Shown: one piece after another, positions 1 to 6,126 of the stretch | Position numbering within the stretch: position 1 is the first letter of the stretch | Layout: each line of letters starts with the position of its first letter | Position numbers and translations under genes: made by a program | The notes under the pieces: model-generated | Told to the model about the DNA's origin: nothing | Database searches by the model: none | The model's input: only the letters and a program-made list of their open reading frames with translations | Assembly: GCA_003156495.1 (NCBI GenBank) | Contig: PMHC01000078.1 | Coordinates: 1 to 6,167, forward strand | Reading direction: 5' to 3' | Source of the DNA: Acidobacteriaceae bacterium | GTDB taxonomy: Bacteria; Acidobacteriota; Terriglobia; Terriglobales; Acidobacteriaceae | DNA: 6,167 bases

Positions 1-6
1 CCGCAT
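1..6 (-). CDS. Possible start of a leftward gene, cut off by the window edge
   Basis: On the minus strand an ATG occupies 6-4 and is preceded by the purine-rich run GGGGAGGA (17-10), a good Shine-Dalgarno match about 4 nt from the start codon. The frame stays open upstream to a TAA at 75-73 and has another ATG at 57-55, so the true start could be either one; the ribosome site favours the ATG at 6. Only two codons (Met-Arg) lie inside the window, so nothing can be said about the product. The call rests only on the ribosome-binding signal and on a promoter-like pair at 83-111. It would be transcribed in the same direction as the peptidase gene, about 290 bp downstream of it. Confidence 0.2.
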
Positions 7-82
7 GAATCCTCCCCGCCCCACGCCATCAAACCGCGGAACGGTCGCTAAGAGCATTGAGTGAAGATGAGTTTAAATCACC

Positions 83-111
83 ACTATTCGCAGCCAAAAA
101 CCGGTTCACAA
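83..111 (-). promoter_or_regulatory. Promoter-like pair for the leftward edge gene, with overlapping inverted repeat
   Basis: Reading leftward, TTGTGA (111-106) and AATAGT (88-83) are separated by exactly 17 nt; each matches four of six sigma-70 consensus bases. A start near 76 would give a leader reaching the ATGs at 57 and 6. A perfect inverted repeat TTCAC-5 nt-GTGAA (105-119) overlaps the -35 box and resembles a small operator. Matches this weak arise by chance, so this is a suggestion supported mainly by its position. Confidence 0.2.
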
Positions 112-196
112 TCCGTGAATCCAGCTCGAACCGCGAACTCCGGCGGTACATAACCGCATCCGGCCGGAGAGGCGAAACACACCCTTGAACTCCAAG

Positions 197-247
197 AAAA
201 AAGTGTATCAGGGCGGGGCTACCTCTGGCTTTGCACAGAAACCGCCC
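197..247 (-). terminator. Weak terminator-like hairpin downstream of the S9 peptidase
   Basis: On the minus strand GGGCGG (247-242) can pair with CCGCCC (216-211), and a run of six T (202-197) follows about 8 nt later. The loop is long (25 nt) and the T-run is not adjacent to the stem, so this is a poor match to a factor-independent terminator. It is, however, the only candidate between the peptidase stop and the left edge. Confidence 0.2.
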
Positions 248-297
248 CCCACCTTCACCGATAGACTCGGCCAGCGCGGAATGGAAAGCAGCTAAAA

Positions 298-2412
298 TCA
301 CTGCGGCGGCATAAAGCGGTCGAACCAGCCGACGGCCCGCTCCAAAACGTCGCGACGGTGCCCCGAATCGATGAAGCCGTGGCCTTCATTAGGGTAAACC
401 ACCAGTTGCGACGGTACATGAAGATCGCGCAGCGCGTGCCAGAATTCGAATGATTGCGGCGCCGGACACTCGCCGTCGCGGTCGCCTACCACCGTCAGGG
501 TGGGCGTGGCGACGCCTTTTATAAAATTAATGGCCGAACTCCGCCCGTAGACCGCCGGGGCGTCGTAGGCCGAGGCCCCAAAATACGGGATCATCCACTG
601 GTCGATCGAATTCTCACCATAATAGGAGAGCCAGTCGGAGATTCCCGCCCCGGCCACCGCCGCGCGAAAGCGATGCGTCTGGGTCACGGCGAACATCGAC
701 ATGAAGCCTCCGTAGCTCCAGCCGGTGATGCCCACGCGGTGGGGATCGACCGGATAGCGCGCCAGCACCGCGTCAACCCCGGCCAGAATGTCGCGCAGGT
801 CGCCATAGCCGAAATCCTGGCGATTGGCCTGCGTAAAGGCTTCGCCCTGTCCGAAGCTGCCGCGAGGATTGGGCAGCAATACAAAATAGTCGAGCGCGGA
901 AAAGGCCGTGGAACTGATGCCGCCCGCCCCTCCGTTCCAACGGGAGAGCGTCGCCGAGGCCGGGCCGCCGTGCACATGCACCAGCAGCGGATATTTTTTC
1001 GCCGGGTTGTAGTGTGCCGGCAGCAGCAGCCAGCCCTGCACATGAAAGCCCTCGTTGCTCCATTCGAGCGAAACAGCCTTGCCCCAGGCGGGTTTTACGC
1101 CGTCGTTGAAGTGCGAGATCTGCGTGGCGGGCGTGGCAAAAGAGGTATTGCGCAGGGCGAAGATCTCCGGCGCATGGTCGAAGCTGCTTTTTTCAAAAAC
1201 AAATAAGGAGCGGTCGGCGGTAGAAGAAAAATTCATTTCCTCGCGTCCGTCGCTGACCGTGCCTTCGGCGCTGTAGACGCTTTCGAAGGCTTCGCCGGCG
1301 CTCTCGCCGTCGCTCCGCAGGCGAAGGCGGACAAGCTGGCTATTGGCTTGGGCCAACTCGCTGAAATAAAGCGTTCGCGCATCGGCCCAGGCCATCCACG
1401 CCACTGAAGCCGGACGTTTGGGCGTCAGGTTGCGCGGCTGGCCGCCGCGCGCGGGAACCATCCACAGGTCGCCGCCGGTTGCCCCCTGATCGCTCATCAG
1501 CCCGCCGATGAAGGCGATCCATTTGCCGTCTGGCGACCAGCGCGGCACGGCGATTTGCAGGCCGTGCAGCGGGCCGGAAACTTCGGCGGGAGCAAGAATC
1601 GCCGCCGGAGCGCCGCCGATCGGCTGCGTGTAGAGCTTGGCTGTCCACCAGTTGTTTTCGCCCGGCGGTTCGGCGGCCACGTAGGCCAATGAGCGCGAGT
1701 CGGCCGACCAGTCGAATTCGTAGACGTGAAGATTAGCGGGCGTGGCGAAGGCTAAAGCGGCGAAGACTGGCTTGGCGGAGGCTGCATTAGCTGAGGCTGG
1801 ATTAGCTGAGGCTGGAACCGTTGGCTGATTGGCGGCGGGCTGCGCGGCAGCGACCGGGACCACGGCCACACGCTCAATCTCGGCCCGCTCCTCGCCGATC
1901 ACTCCGGCCGGGGCATTCTGCGCGGCCAGCGCTCCGGCGGGCCGCGTCGCGCCTTCTACATAAAGGAAGGCGATGGATTTGCCGTCGGGCGAAAAGGCTG
2001 GCGAATCCACATAGCCATGCAGCGCGGTCAGCCGCCGCGCCGCCGCGCCGTCGAACCGGGAAAGATAAAGCTCCGTCTGCTCGGCGCAATCGGAAAAGAA
2101 GGCCAGCGCGGTGGAATCGGGCGACCAGGCGAACTCCGAGTCGTGGCACGATGTACCGGCCTCGACGAGACGCTGAGCCTTCTCCGGCTCGCCAACGGGG
2201 GCGACGCGGATCTTGTTCTGCTCGATCCAGGCCAGACGCTTGCCGTCGGGCGATACGGCCACCTGATCGAAGAAATGGCCGCGATGCAGGCTTAAGAGAA
2301 TCTCGCTCAGATGCGCGTCGGCAGGCTTCTGGGCGTGGACAGGGAGAAGGGCAAACGCGGCGGCCAGCACAGCGGCTGCTACCAGCCGGAATCTGCAATG
2401 CAAGGAGAACAT
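298..2412 (-). CDS. Secreted S9-family serine peptidase (prolyl oligopeptidase / DPP-like, COG1506 type)
   Basis: Predicted exported peptidase of 704 aa, cleaving short peptides, probably in the periplasm. Residues 1-27 form a signal peptide: Arg8 then an Ala/Leu-rich core, with likely cleavage after VHA (25-27). Five PD40/WD40-like motifs of the SPDGK...A(F/W) type lie near residues 54, 95, 139, 234 and 291 and build the N-terminal propeller. The C-terminal alpha/beta hydrolase domain (about 450-704) has the oxyanion-type HVHGGP (479-484), NPRGSFGQG (515-523), the nucleophile in GWSYGG (Ser566), the likely acid in GDRDGECP (Asp646) and the base in NEGHGF (His678). The triad is complete, so the enzyme should be active. 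The frame stays open to 2655, but a start at 2412 is chosen because it puts the signal peptide at the N-terminus; no Shine-Dalgarno precedes it. An Ala/Pro-rich low-complexity insert (about 184-227) interrupts the propeller. Exact specificity (dipeptidyl, acylaminoacyl or oligopeptidase) cannot be read from sequence. It is divergent from the MATE gene. Confidence 0.92.
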   Translation of the reverse strand: MFSLHCRFRLVAAAVLAAAFALLPVHAQKPADAHLSEILLSLHRGHFFDQVAVSPDGKRLAWIEQNKIRVAPVGEPEKAQRLVEAGTSCHDSEFAWSPDSTALAFFSDCAEQTELYLSRFDGAAARRLTALHGYVDSPAFSPDGKSIAFLYVEGATRPAGALAAQNAPAGVIGEERAEIERVAVVPVAAAQPAANQPTVPASANPASANAASAKPVFAALAFATPANLHVYEFDWSADSRSLAYVAAEPPGENNWWTAKLYTQPIGGAPAAILAPAEVSGPLHGLQIAVPRWSPDGKWIAFIGGLMSDQGATGGDLWMVPARGGQPRNLTPKRPASVAWMAWADARTLYFSELAQANSQLVRLRLRSDGESAGEAFESVYSAEGTVSDGREEMNFSSTADRSLFVFEKSSFDHAPEIFALRNTSFATPATQISHFNDGVKPAWGKAVSLEWSNEGFHVQGWLLLPAHYNPAKKYPLLVHVHGGPASATLSRWNGGAGGISSTAFSALDYFVLLPNPRGSFGQGEAFTQANRQDFGYGDLRDILAGVDAVLARYPVDPHRVGITGWSYGGFMSMFAVTQTHRFRAAVAGAGISDWLSYYGENSIDQWMIPYFGASAYDAPAVYGRSSAINFIKGVATPTLTVVGDRDGECPAPQSFEFWHALRDLHVPSQLVVYPNEGHGFIDSGHRRDVLERAVGWFDRFMPPQ
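1771..1815 (-). repeat. Three tandem 15-bp units inside the peptidase gene
   Basis: Two identical 15-bp units (plus-strand attagctgaggctgg, at 1786-1800 and 1801-1815) are followed by a diverged third copy (1771-1785). In the peptidase they encode PASAN, PASAN and AASAK, within an Ala/Pro/Asn linker between the third and fourth propeller motifs. The unit length is a multiple of three, so copy-number change would lengthen or shorten the linker without breaking the frame. Confidence 0.85.
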
Positions 2413-2447
2413 AGCCAAAATGCTAACAGCTAAATCCGGCTGTACAA
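2413..2447 (-). promoter_or_regulatory. Candidate peptidase promoter placed for a leaderless mRNA
   Basis: Reading leftward, TTGTAC (2447-2442; four of six consensus bases) is followed after 16 nt by TAGCAT (2425-2420; four of six). Only 7 nt separate the -10 box from the ATG at 2412, so transcription would begin at or next to the start codon. That fits the absence of a Shine-Dalgarno upstream of this ATG. The boxes are imperfect, so the assignment is inference. Confidence 0.35.
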
Positions 2448-2478
2448 GCCCGGCATCCGCTGATAATGGCCTCATTTG

Positions 2479-2492
2479 GGAAACGAGTTTCC
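2479..2492. promoter_or_regulatory. Palindrome in the divergent intergenic region, possible operator
   Basis: GGAAAC-GA-GTTTCC is a perfect 6-bp inverted repeat with a 2-bp centre. It lies about 67 bp upstream of the peptidase start and about 147 bp upstream of the MATE start, a place where a regulator of both genes could bind. The rest of the gap has a -10-like GATAAT at 2535-2540 but no convincing -35 for the rightward gene. No regulator gene is in view, and a 12-bp palindrome can occur by chance. Confidence 0.25.
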
Positions 2493-2625
2493 AGGACCGG
2501 ATGCAAAGCCGCCATGCCCGGCCCCGTAACATTGGATAATGTGTATGTCCACGTTGCATATTCTTCGATTGCCGATGGAACTCATCCCCGGGTGCAGGCG
2601 GTCGATTCTTAGCGCCAGTTTTTCC

Positions 2626-2639
2626 AGGAGGCTGAAAGG
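2626..2639 (+). promoter_or_regulatory. Ribosome-binding site that fixes the TTG start of the MATE gene
   Basis: AGGAG (2626-2630) lies 9 nt before the TTG at 2640. The first in-frame ATG would begin inside the first membrane helix (residue 43) and would lose the conserved segment before it, so the TTG with this ribosome site is the supported start. Confidence 0.75.
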
Positions 2640-4013
2640 TTGATCGAAGATACATTGTCCCCCGAAGAATTCCCCGCGGAAGAGCGCCAGAAAAACATTC
2701 GTCTGCTGCATAACGGCAATATCCGGCGGTTATTGGCGCAATATTCCATTCCCGCGGTTATCGCCATGACGACGGCTTCGCTCTATAACATCATTGACCG
2801 GATCTTTATCGGGCACGGTGTGGGCGCGATGGCGATCGCCGGGCTGGCGCTGACCCTGCCGTTGATGAACATGGCGGCGGCCTTCGGCTCTTTGGTCGGC
2901 ATCGGCGGCGCCGCTCTGGTTTCAATCCGGCTGGGCGAGCGCAAAAACAATGAAGCGGCTGAAATTCTCGGGAATACGCTTTTTCTCAATTTCGTTCTGG
3001 GCCTCGGCTACGCCTTCGCGTGCGCCCCGCTGCTCGGCCCGCTATTGCGCCTGATCGGCGCCAGCCAGCAAACGCTTCCCTATGCCCAGCAATTCATGCA
3101 GATCATTCTCTTCGGCAATGTATTCACGCATCTGTATCTGGGACTGAACAGCGTAACGCGCGCTTCGGGCTATCCGCGCGGCGCCATGATCAATACGCTG
3201 GAGACGGTCGCCGTCAATTGCGCGCTGGCGCCCTTGTTTATCTTCGGCTTTCACTGGGGAATTCGCGGCGCGGCCTGGGCGACGGTTCTGGCCCAGGCCT
3301 CCGGCGTATTGCTGGCCTTTCCGCATTTTTTGCGCCGCGAAAGCGCCGTGCGATTTCACCGGAAATATCTTTATCCCCGGCTGCCGATCATTCGGGGCAT
3401 TTTTTCCATCGGCATGCCGAACTTCGCCATGATGCTCTGCGCCAGCATGACCGCCGTACTTTTCAACGTGCGCATGGCGCGCTACGGGGGCGATTACGCG
3501 GTTGGAGCCTTTGGCATCGTCAACACGCTCTCCATGTTCTTTGTCATGGTGAGCGTGGGCATTAACCAGGGCATGCAGCCCATCGCCGGCTATAACTATG
3601 GCGCGCGCCAATTTGACCGCGTAAAAGCCGTCTTCCGCGACACCGTCGTCGGAACCTCCGGCGCCATGGCTTGCGGCTTTCTGCTGGCCGAAATTTTTCC
3701 GCGCGTCGTTGCCTCCGCATTCACGCGTGATGCGCGGCTTGTGGCGCAAACCGTCGTCGGCATGCGGCTCTTTATCCTCATGTTTCCCCTCGACGGATTT
3801 CAGATGACGACCTCGGTCTTCTTTCAATCCATCGGCAAGGCGAAAATTTCTCTCTTGCTGACGCTTTCGCGGCAGGTGCTGTTTCTCGCGCCGTTTCTAA
3901 TCTTTCTACCCTGGTGCTGGGGACTGACGGGGGCATGGCTGGCCGGCCCGGCCGCGGATCTGGTTGCGTTTTTGACGACATGGATCGTGCTCAAGCGCGT
4001 ACGGATCGCATAA
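2640..4013 (+). CDS. MATE-family multidrug/cation efflux transporter, MepA-like
   Basis: Predicted inner-membrane antiporter of 457 aa, the usual size for bacterial MATE proteins, which expel drugs or metabolites in exchange for Na+ or H+. After a charged tail of about 25 residues come some 12 hydrophobic segments in two homologous halves. Family signatures seen: the N-terminal NIIDRIFIGHG (50-60), the loop GGAALVSIRLGERKN (89-103), RASGYPRGAM (174-183) and, in the second half, NQGMQPIAGYNYGA (309-322), which is typical of the MepA branch. A segment often written N-x-x-L-D-P in relatives reads N-C-A-L-A-P here (193-198), so the frequent Asp is Ala197. Translation starts at TTG with a good ribosome site. 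The gene is divergent from the peptidase and followed directly by a terminator, so it is probably monocistronic. The family is clear; the substrate is not. Confidence 0.93.
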   Translation: MIEDTLSPEEFPAEERQKNIRLLHNGNIRRLLAQYSIPAVIAMTTASLYNIIDRIFIGHGVGAMAIAGLALTLPLMNMAAAFGSLVGIGGAALVSIRLGERKNNEAAEILGNTLFLNFVLGLGYAFACAPLLGPLLRLIGASQQTLPYAQQFMQIILFGNVFTHLYLGLNSVTRASGYPRGAMINTLETVAVNCALAPLFIFGFHWGIRGAAWATVLAQASGVLLAFPHFLRRESAVRFHRKYLYPRLPIIRGIFSIGMPNFAMMLCASMTAVLFNVRMARYGGDYAVGAFGIVNTLSMFFVMVSVGINQGMQPIAGYNYGARQFDRVKAVFRDTVVGTSGAMACGFLLAEIFPRVVASAFTRDARLVAQTVVGMRLFILMFPLDGFQMTTSVFFQSIGKAKISLLLTLSRQVLFLAPFLIFLPWCWGLTGAWLAGPAADLVAFLTTWIVLKRVRIA

Positions 4014-4016
4014 CGC

Positions 4017-4039
4017 GCGCCGAGGGGGCACGGCGTTTT
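4017..4039 (+). terminator. Intrinsic terminator of the MATE gene
   Basis: CGCCG (4018-4022) pairs with CGGCG (4031-4035) around an 8-nt purine-rich loop, and TTTT (4036-4039) follows directly; a G-T pair can extend the base. It starts 4 nt after the MATE stop codon, the expected position. The stem is short but entirely G-C. Confidence 0.55.
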
Positions 4040-4084
4040 CTACCGGCAATATGCACGCGATCGTCCTCCCGCAAATGAATCTCG

Positions 4085-4118
4085 GCTTCATCGACCGGGA
4101 AGGTTTCGGCGATGAAGC
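4085..4118. other. Strong imperfect stem-loop between the MATE and TPR genes
   Basis: GCTTCATCG (4085-4093) is the exact reverse complement of CGATGAAGC (4110-4118). Inside it CCG (4095-4097) pairs with CGG (4107-4109), leaving one bulged A (4094) and a 9-nt loop. The result is a 12-bp stem. No T-run follows on either strand, so it is not a standard terminator. It lies 126 bp before the TPR gene and within the frameshifted antisense frame. It could be a leader structure, an RNA-processing site or a protein-binding palindrome. Confidence 0.5.
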
Positions 4119-4243
4119 GAAAACGGCAGTTTCATAGGAAAAGTTCAGAGCTTTCTTAAACATTTGCCGCTGAATGGTCTCTAGCGTGCCATGGATAAAG
4201 TGACGCGCTCTCACTTGCCGCGTACGAGAGCCATTGCGCAACC

Positions 4244-5938
4244 ATGGATAGCCATAAGTTTCTCCGAAGCAAGGCTCTGAATAAGGGCGCGCACGAGCAT
4301 CCCAACGCATTGCCCCTCAGCGATGCCGTGCCTGATTTGTTGAGCAAAGCCGCACCGGCCCAAGACGCCCCGCGGCCGGCGCCCGTCGATGCGCTGTCGA
4401 GCCGCGGCTATCCTCTCTTCTCCCAGGGCAAAATAGAAGAAGCGCGCAACTGCTTTTGTACCGCGCTCAAGCAAAATTCCCAGTCGATTGACGCCCTTGA
4501 TGGGTTAGGGCTCTGCGCCTATCAGCAGGGAGTTTACGAGCAGGCGGTTCACTATCATCAAAATGCGCTGAGCATCATGCCGCGCAGCATTAACTCGCTC
4601 TATTACAAAGGCAGGGCCTTGCGGGCGCAGGGGGAAGCGTCGCAGGCCATTGCATGTTATATAAGCGCCCTGCGGCTCAATCCTCATTTTGTCGAGGCCT
4701 ATGGCGCTTTGGCCAACGCGCTCTGCGCGCTGCATAAACCGCGGGAGGCGCAAAGGGTTCTTGAAGTCGCCTTGACCATCGATGACCGTTTCGCCGGCAT
4801 CCACAATACGCTGGGCGTTGTCTATGAAGCGGAGGGGCAAACCGAGCTGGCCAAGCAGCATCTGCGGCGAGCCATGTGTTTGCAGCCGGAGTTCGCCGAG
4901 CTCTACAACAACTACGGCCTCATCTGCTGGAAAGAAGGAAACTTTACCGAAGCGCGCCGTTACTACGAGCGGACGCTGGCGCTCGATCGGCAAAATGTGG
5001 AGGCGCAGTGGAATCTGGGAATCGCTCTGCTCCTTGCAGGACGTTACAAAGAAGGCTGGCCGTATTACGAATTGCGTTGGAAGCGAAAAAACGCGCCGCG
5101 CAATTTTCCTCGGCCGCTTTGGCAGGGAGAAGCGCTGTGGGGCAGGCGCATCCTGCTGCATGCCGAGCAGGGGTTGGGTGACACGTTGCAGTTTCTGCGC
5201 TTCGTTCCTCTGGTCGTCGCCGCCGGCGGCCGCGTCATTCTCGATGTGCCGCACACGCTGGGCCGGCTGGCCAGCCAGATTCCTGGCCTTGACGCATTAA
5301 CGCTCGGCGGCGGCTCGCTACCGGAATTCGATCTGCACTCTCCGTTGATGAGCCTGCCGCGCGTACTCGGCATCACGCTCGAAAATCTTCCCATCGCCGT
5401 ATCGTATCTGGAAGCGCCTCAGCCGGCGCGGCAAAAGGCCGCCGCTCTCGACTGGCCCGCGGAGGGGCTGCGGGTCGGAGTGGCCTGGATGGGCAGCCCG
5501 CGGCAAGCCAGCAACCAGCAGCGCTCGATACGGCTGACCGAGCTTGCGCCGTTGCTTGGCCTTGCCGGAACGCACTTCTTCTCCTTGCAACTTGGCGATG
5601 GCGTTGAGCAGTTAGCCGATGCGCCGTTGCCGATTTTCGACTTGGCGCCGTACACCGCCGATATGGCCGATACGGCGGCGCAAATGGAGCAGTTGGACCT
5701 GGTGATCACCGTGGATACGGCGGTTGCCCACATGGCCGGCGTGCTGGGTCGCCCGGTGTGGCTCCTGCTGCCGCGCGTGCCCGACTGGCGCTGGATGCTG
5801 GAGCGCGATGACAGCCCCTGGTACCCCAGCATGAAGCTCTTTCGCCAGCAGAAAAGCGGCGATTGGGCGTCGGTTGTCGATCGCGTCAGAGACCAGCTAC
5901 AGAAACTCGCGCATCAGGTGAAAACACCTTCGCGGTAG
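4244..5938 (+). CDS. TPR-repeat protein fused to a GT9/heptosyltransferase-like glycosyltransferase domain
   Basis: A 564-aa protein without signal peptide or membrane segment, so probably cytoplasmic. Six to seven tetratricopeptide repeats of 34 residues run from about 49 to 275 (for instance NNYGLICWKEGNFTEARRYY at 222-241) and form a protein-binding superhelix. From about 293 the chain resembles GT-B sugar transferases of the GT9 (ADP-heptose:LPS heptosyltransferase) type: HAEQGLGDTLQFLRF (306-320), FDLHSPLMSLP (362-372), VGVAWMGSP (411-419) and the nucleotide-sugar-binding-like DTAVAHMAGVLGRP (491-504). In known TPR-GT proteins the repeats usually present the acceptor, so protein glycosylation is plausible, but donor and acceptor cannot be read from sequence. 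ATG 4244 is the only usable start after the in-frame stop at 4196; its ribosome site is poor. The N-terminal 45 residues are Ala/Pro-rich and unassigned. It is separated from the MATE gene by a terminator and 230 bp, and no LPS, flagellar or pilin gene is adjacent to suggest a target. Confidence 0.88.
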   Translation: MDSHKFLRSKALNKGAHEHPNALPLSDAVPDLLSKAAPAQDAPRPAPVDALSSRGYPLFSQGKIEEARNCFCTALKQNSQSIDALDGLGLCAYQQGVYEQAVHYHQNALSIMPRSINSLYYKGRALRAQGEASQAIACYISALRLNPHFVEAYGALANALCALHKPREAQRVLEVALTIDDRFAGIHNTLGVVYEAEGQTELAKQHLRRAMCLQPEFAELYNNYGLICWKEGNFTEARRYYERTLALDRQNVEAQWNLGIALLLAGRYKEGWPYYELRWKRKNAPRNFPRPLWQGEALWGRRILLHAEQGLGDTLQFLRFVPLVVAAGGRVILDVPHTLGRLASQIPGLDALTLGGGSLPEFDLHSPLMSLPRVLGITLENLPIAVSYLEAPQPARQKAAALDWPAEGLRVGVAWMGSPRQASNQQRSIRLTELAPLLGLAGTHFFSLQLGDGVEQLADAPLPIFDLAPYTADMADTAAQMEQLDLVITVDTAVAHMAGVLGRPVWLLLPRVPDWRWMLERDDSPWYPSMKLFRQQKSGDWASVVDRVRDQLQKLAHQVKTPSR

Positions 5939-6053
5939 CGCTGAAGAGATGCCTTGAAATTGCCGGGGAGAGCGGCTTTGAAGCTCCGGCGCTGCTCTCT
6001 GCCTAACGGCCTATTCTTAAAAAAATCCCTGCCTAAAAGGGCATTGCATAAGC

Positions 6054-6083
6054 GCTGGGCGCCTGGAGTGCCCGGCTGTTTTT
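6054..6083 (+). terminator. Intrinsic terminator downstream of the TPR-GT gene
   Basis: GCTGGGCGC (6054-6062) pairs with GTGCCCGGC (6068-6076) as a 9-bp stem with two G-T pairs and a 5-nt loop. TG and then TTTTT (6079-6083) follow. This is the best terminator in the window, although it begins 115 bp after the TPR-GT stop. Its right arm overlaps a likely end of the IS element, so it may be partly IS-derived. A second stem closer to the gene (5968-5976 with 5991-5999, one G-T pair) has no T-run. Confidence 0.5.
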
Positions 6084-6084
6084 G

Positions 6085-6120
6085 TACCAGAGGAAGAGCG
6101 AGAAACTGGTATAGAAGGAG
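6085..6120 (+). promoter_or_regulatory. Stem-loop next to the ribosome-binding site in the IS leader
   Basis: TACCAG (6085-6090) is an exact reverse complement of CTGGTA (6106-6111); outer pairs 6084-6112 (G-T) and 6083-6113 (T-A) extend the stem to 8 bp. The Shine-Dalgarno AAGGAG (6115-6120) follows immediately, 6 nt before the ATG. A folded leader could limit translation of the transposase, a known theme in several IS families; here it is inference. Confidence 0.4.
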
Positions 6121-6126
6121 CCCTGA

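Larger units (their letters stand above)
7..297. other. Intergenic stretch without a convincing gene
   Basis: No reading frame here looks like a real protein. One minus-strand frame (301-29) begins with a GTG overlapping the peptidase stop codon as GTGA, but its translation is rich in Ser, Arg and Leu without a recognisable family and has no ribosome site. Plus-strand frames entering from the left edge end at 49-51 (TAA) or 62-64 (TGA), and could at most be the last codons of an unseen gene. I see no tRNA or repeat array. The weak terminator-like and promoter-like sites listed separately are the only structure noted. Confidence 0.5.
3991..4163 (-). pseudogene. Possible frameshifted small antisense gene or gene remnant
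   Basis: An ATG at 4163-4161 opens MFKKALNFSYETAVF. One frame away and directly after it, the strand reads RFIAETFPVDEAEIHLRED and continues DRVHIAGRKRRAP to a TGA at 3993-3991. The two join into one 57-aa reading frame if a single T is added to the TTTT run (minus strand of 4120-4123). The second part has coding-like codons, with purine-rich first positions and mostly G/C third positions, unlike a random intergenic stretch. It overlaps the last 23 nt of the MATE gene on the opposite strand, and no good ribosome site precedes the ATG. I do not recognise the family. It could be a decayed gene, a homopolymer sequencing error, or chance. Confidence 0.22.

Noticed and set aside
29..301. Minus-strand frame of 90 codons overlapping the peptidase stop as GTGA
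   Set aside because: The 4-bp overlap looks like coupling, but there is no ribosome site, no recognisable motif, and its composition is non-coding-like.
454..1206. Open plus-strand frame of 250 codons antisense to the peptidase
   Set aside because: It lies entirely opposite a well-supported peptidase domain; its translation is rich in Arg and Gly without any family motif, as expected from GC-rich antisense DNA.
2413..2655. N-terminal extension of the peptidase by 81 codons
   Set aside because: It would bury the signal peptide and overlap the ribosome site and start of the divergent MATE gene.
3042..3827. Minus-strand frame of 261 codons opposite the MATE gene
   Set aside because: A His/Gly/Arg-rich translation with no family features, mirror of a membrane-protein gene.
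4191..4280. 29-codon plus-strand frame overlapping the TPR gene start, with CCATGGATA repeated at 4189 and 4242
   Set aside because: No ribosome site precedes its ATG and the 9-bp repeat is short; it could be a leader peptide, but nothing beyond position supports it.
6016..6042. A-run followed by TGCC-TAAAAG-GGCA, read as a minus-strand terminator
   Set aside because: The stem is only 4 bp, and there is no leftward gene here that needs one.
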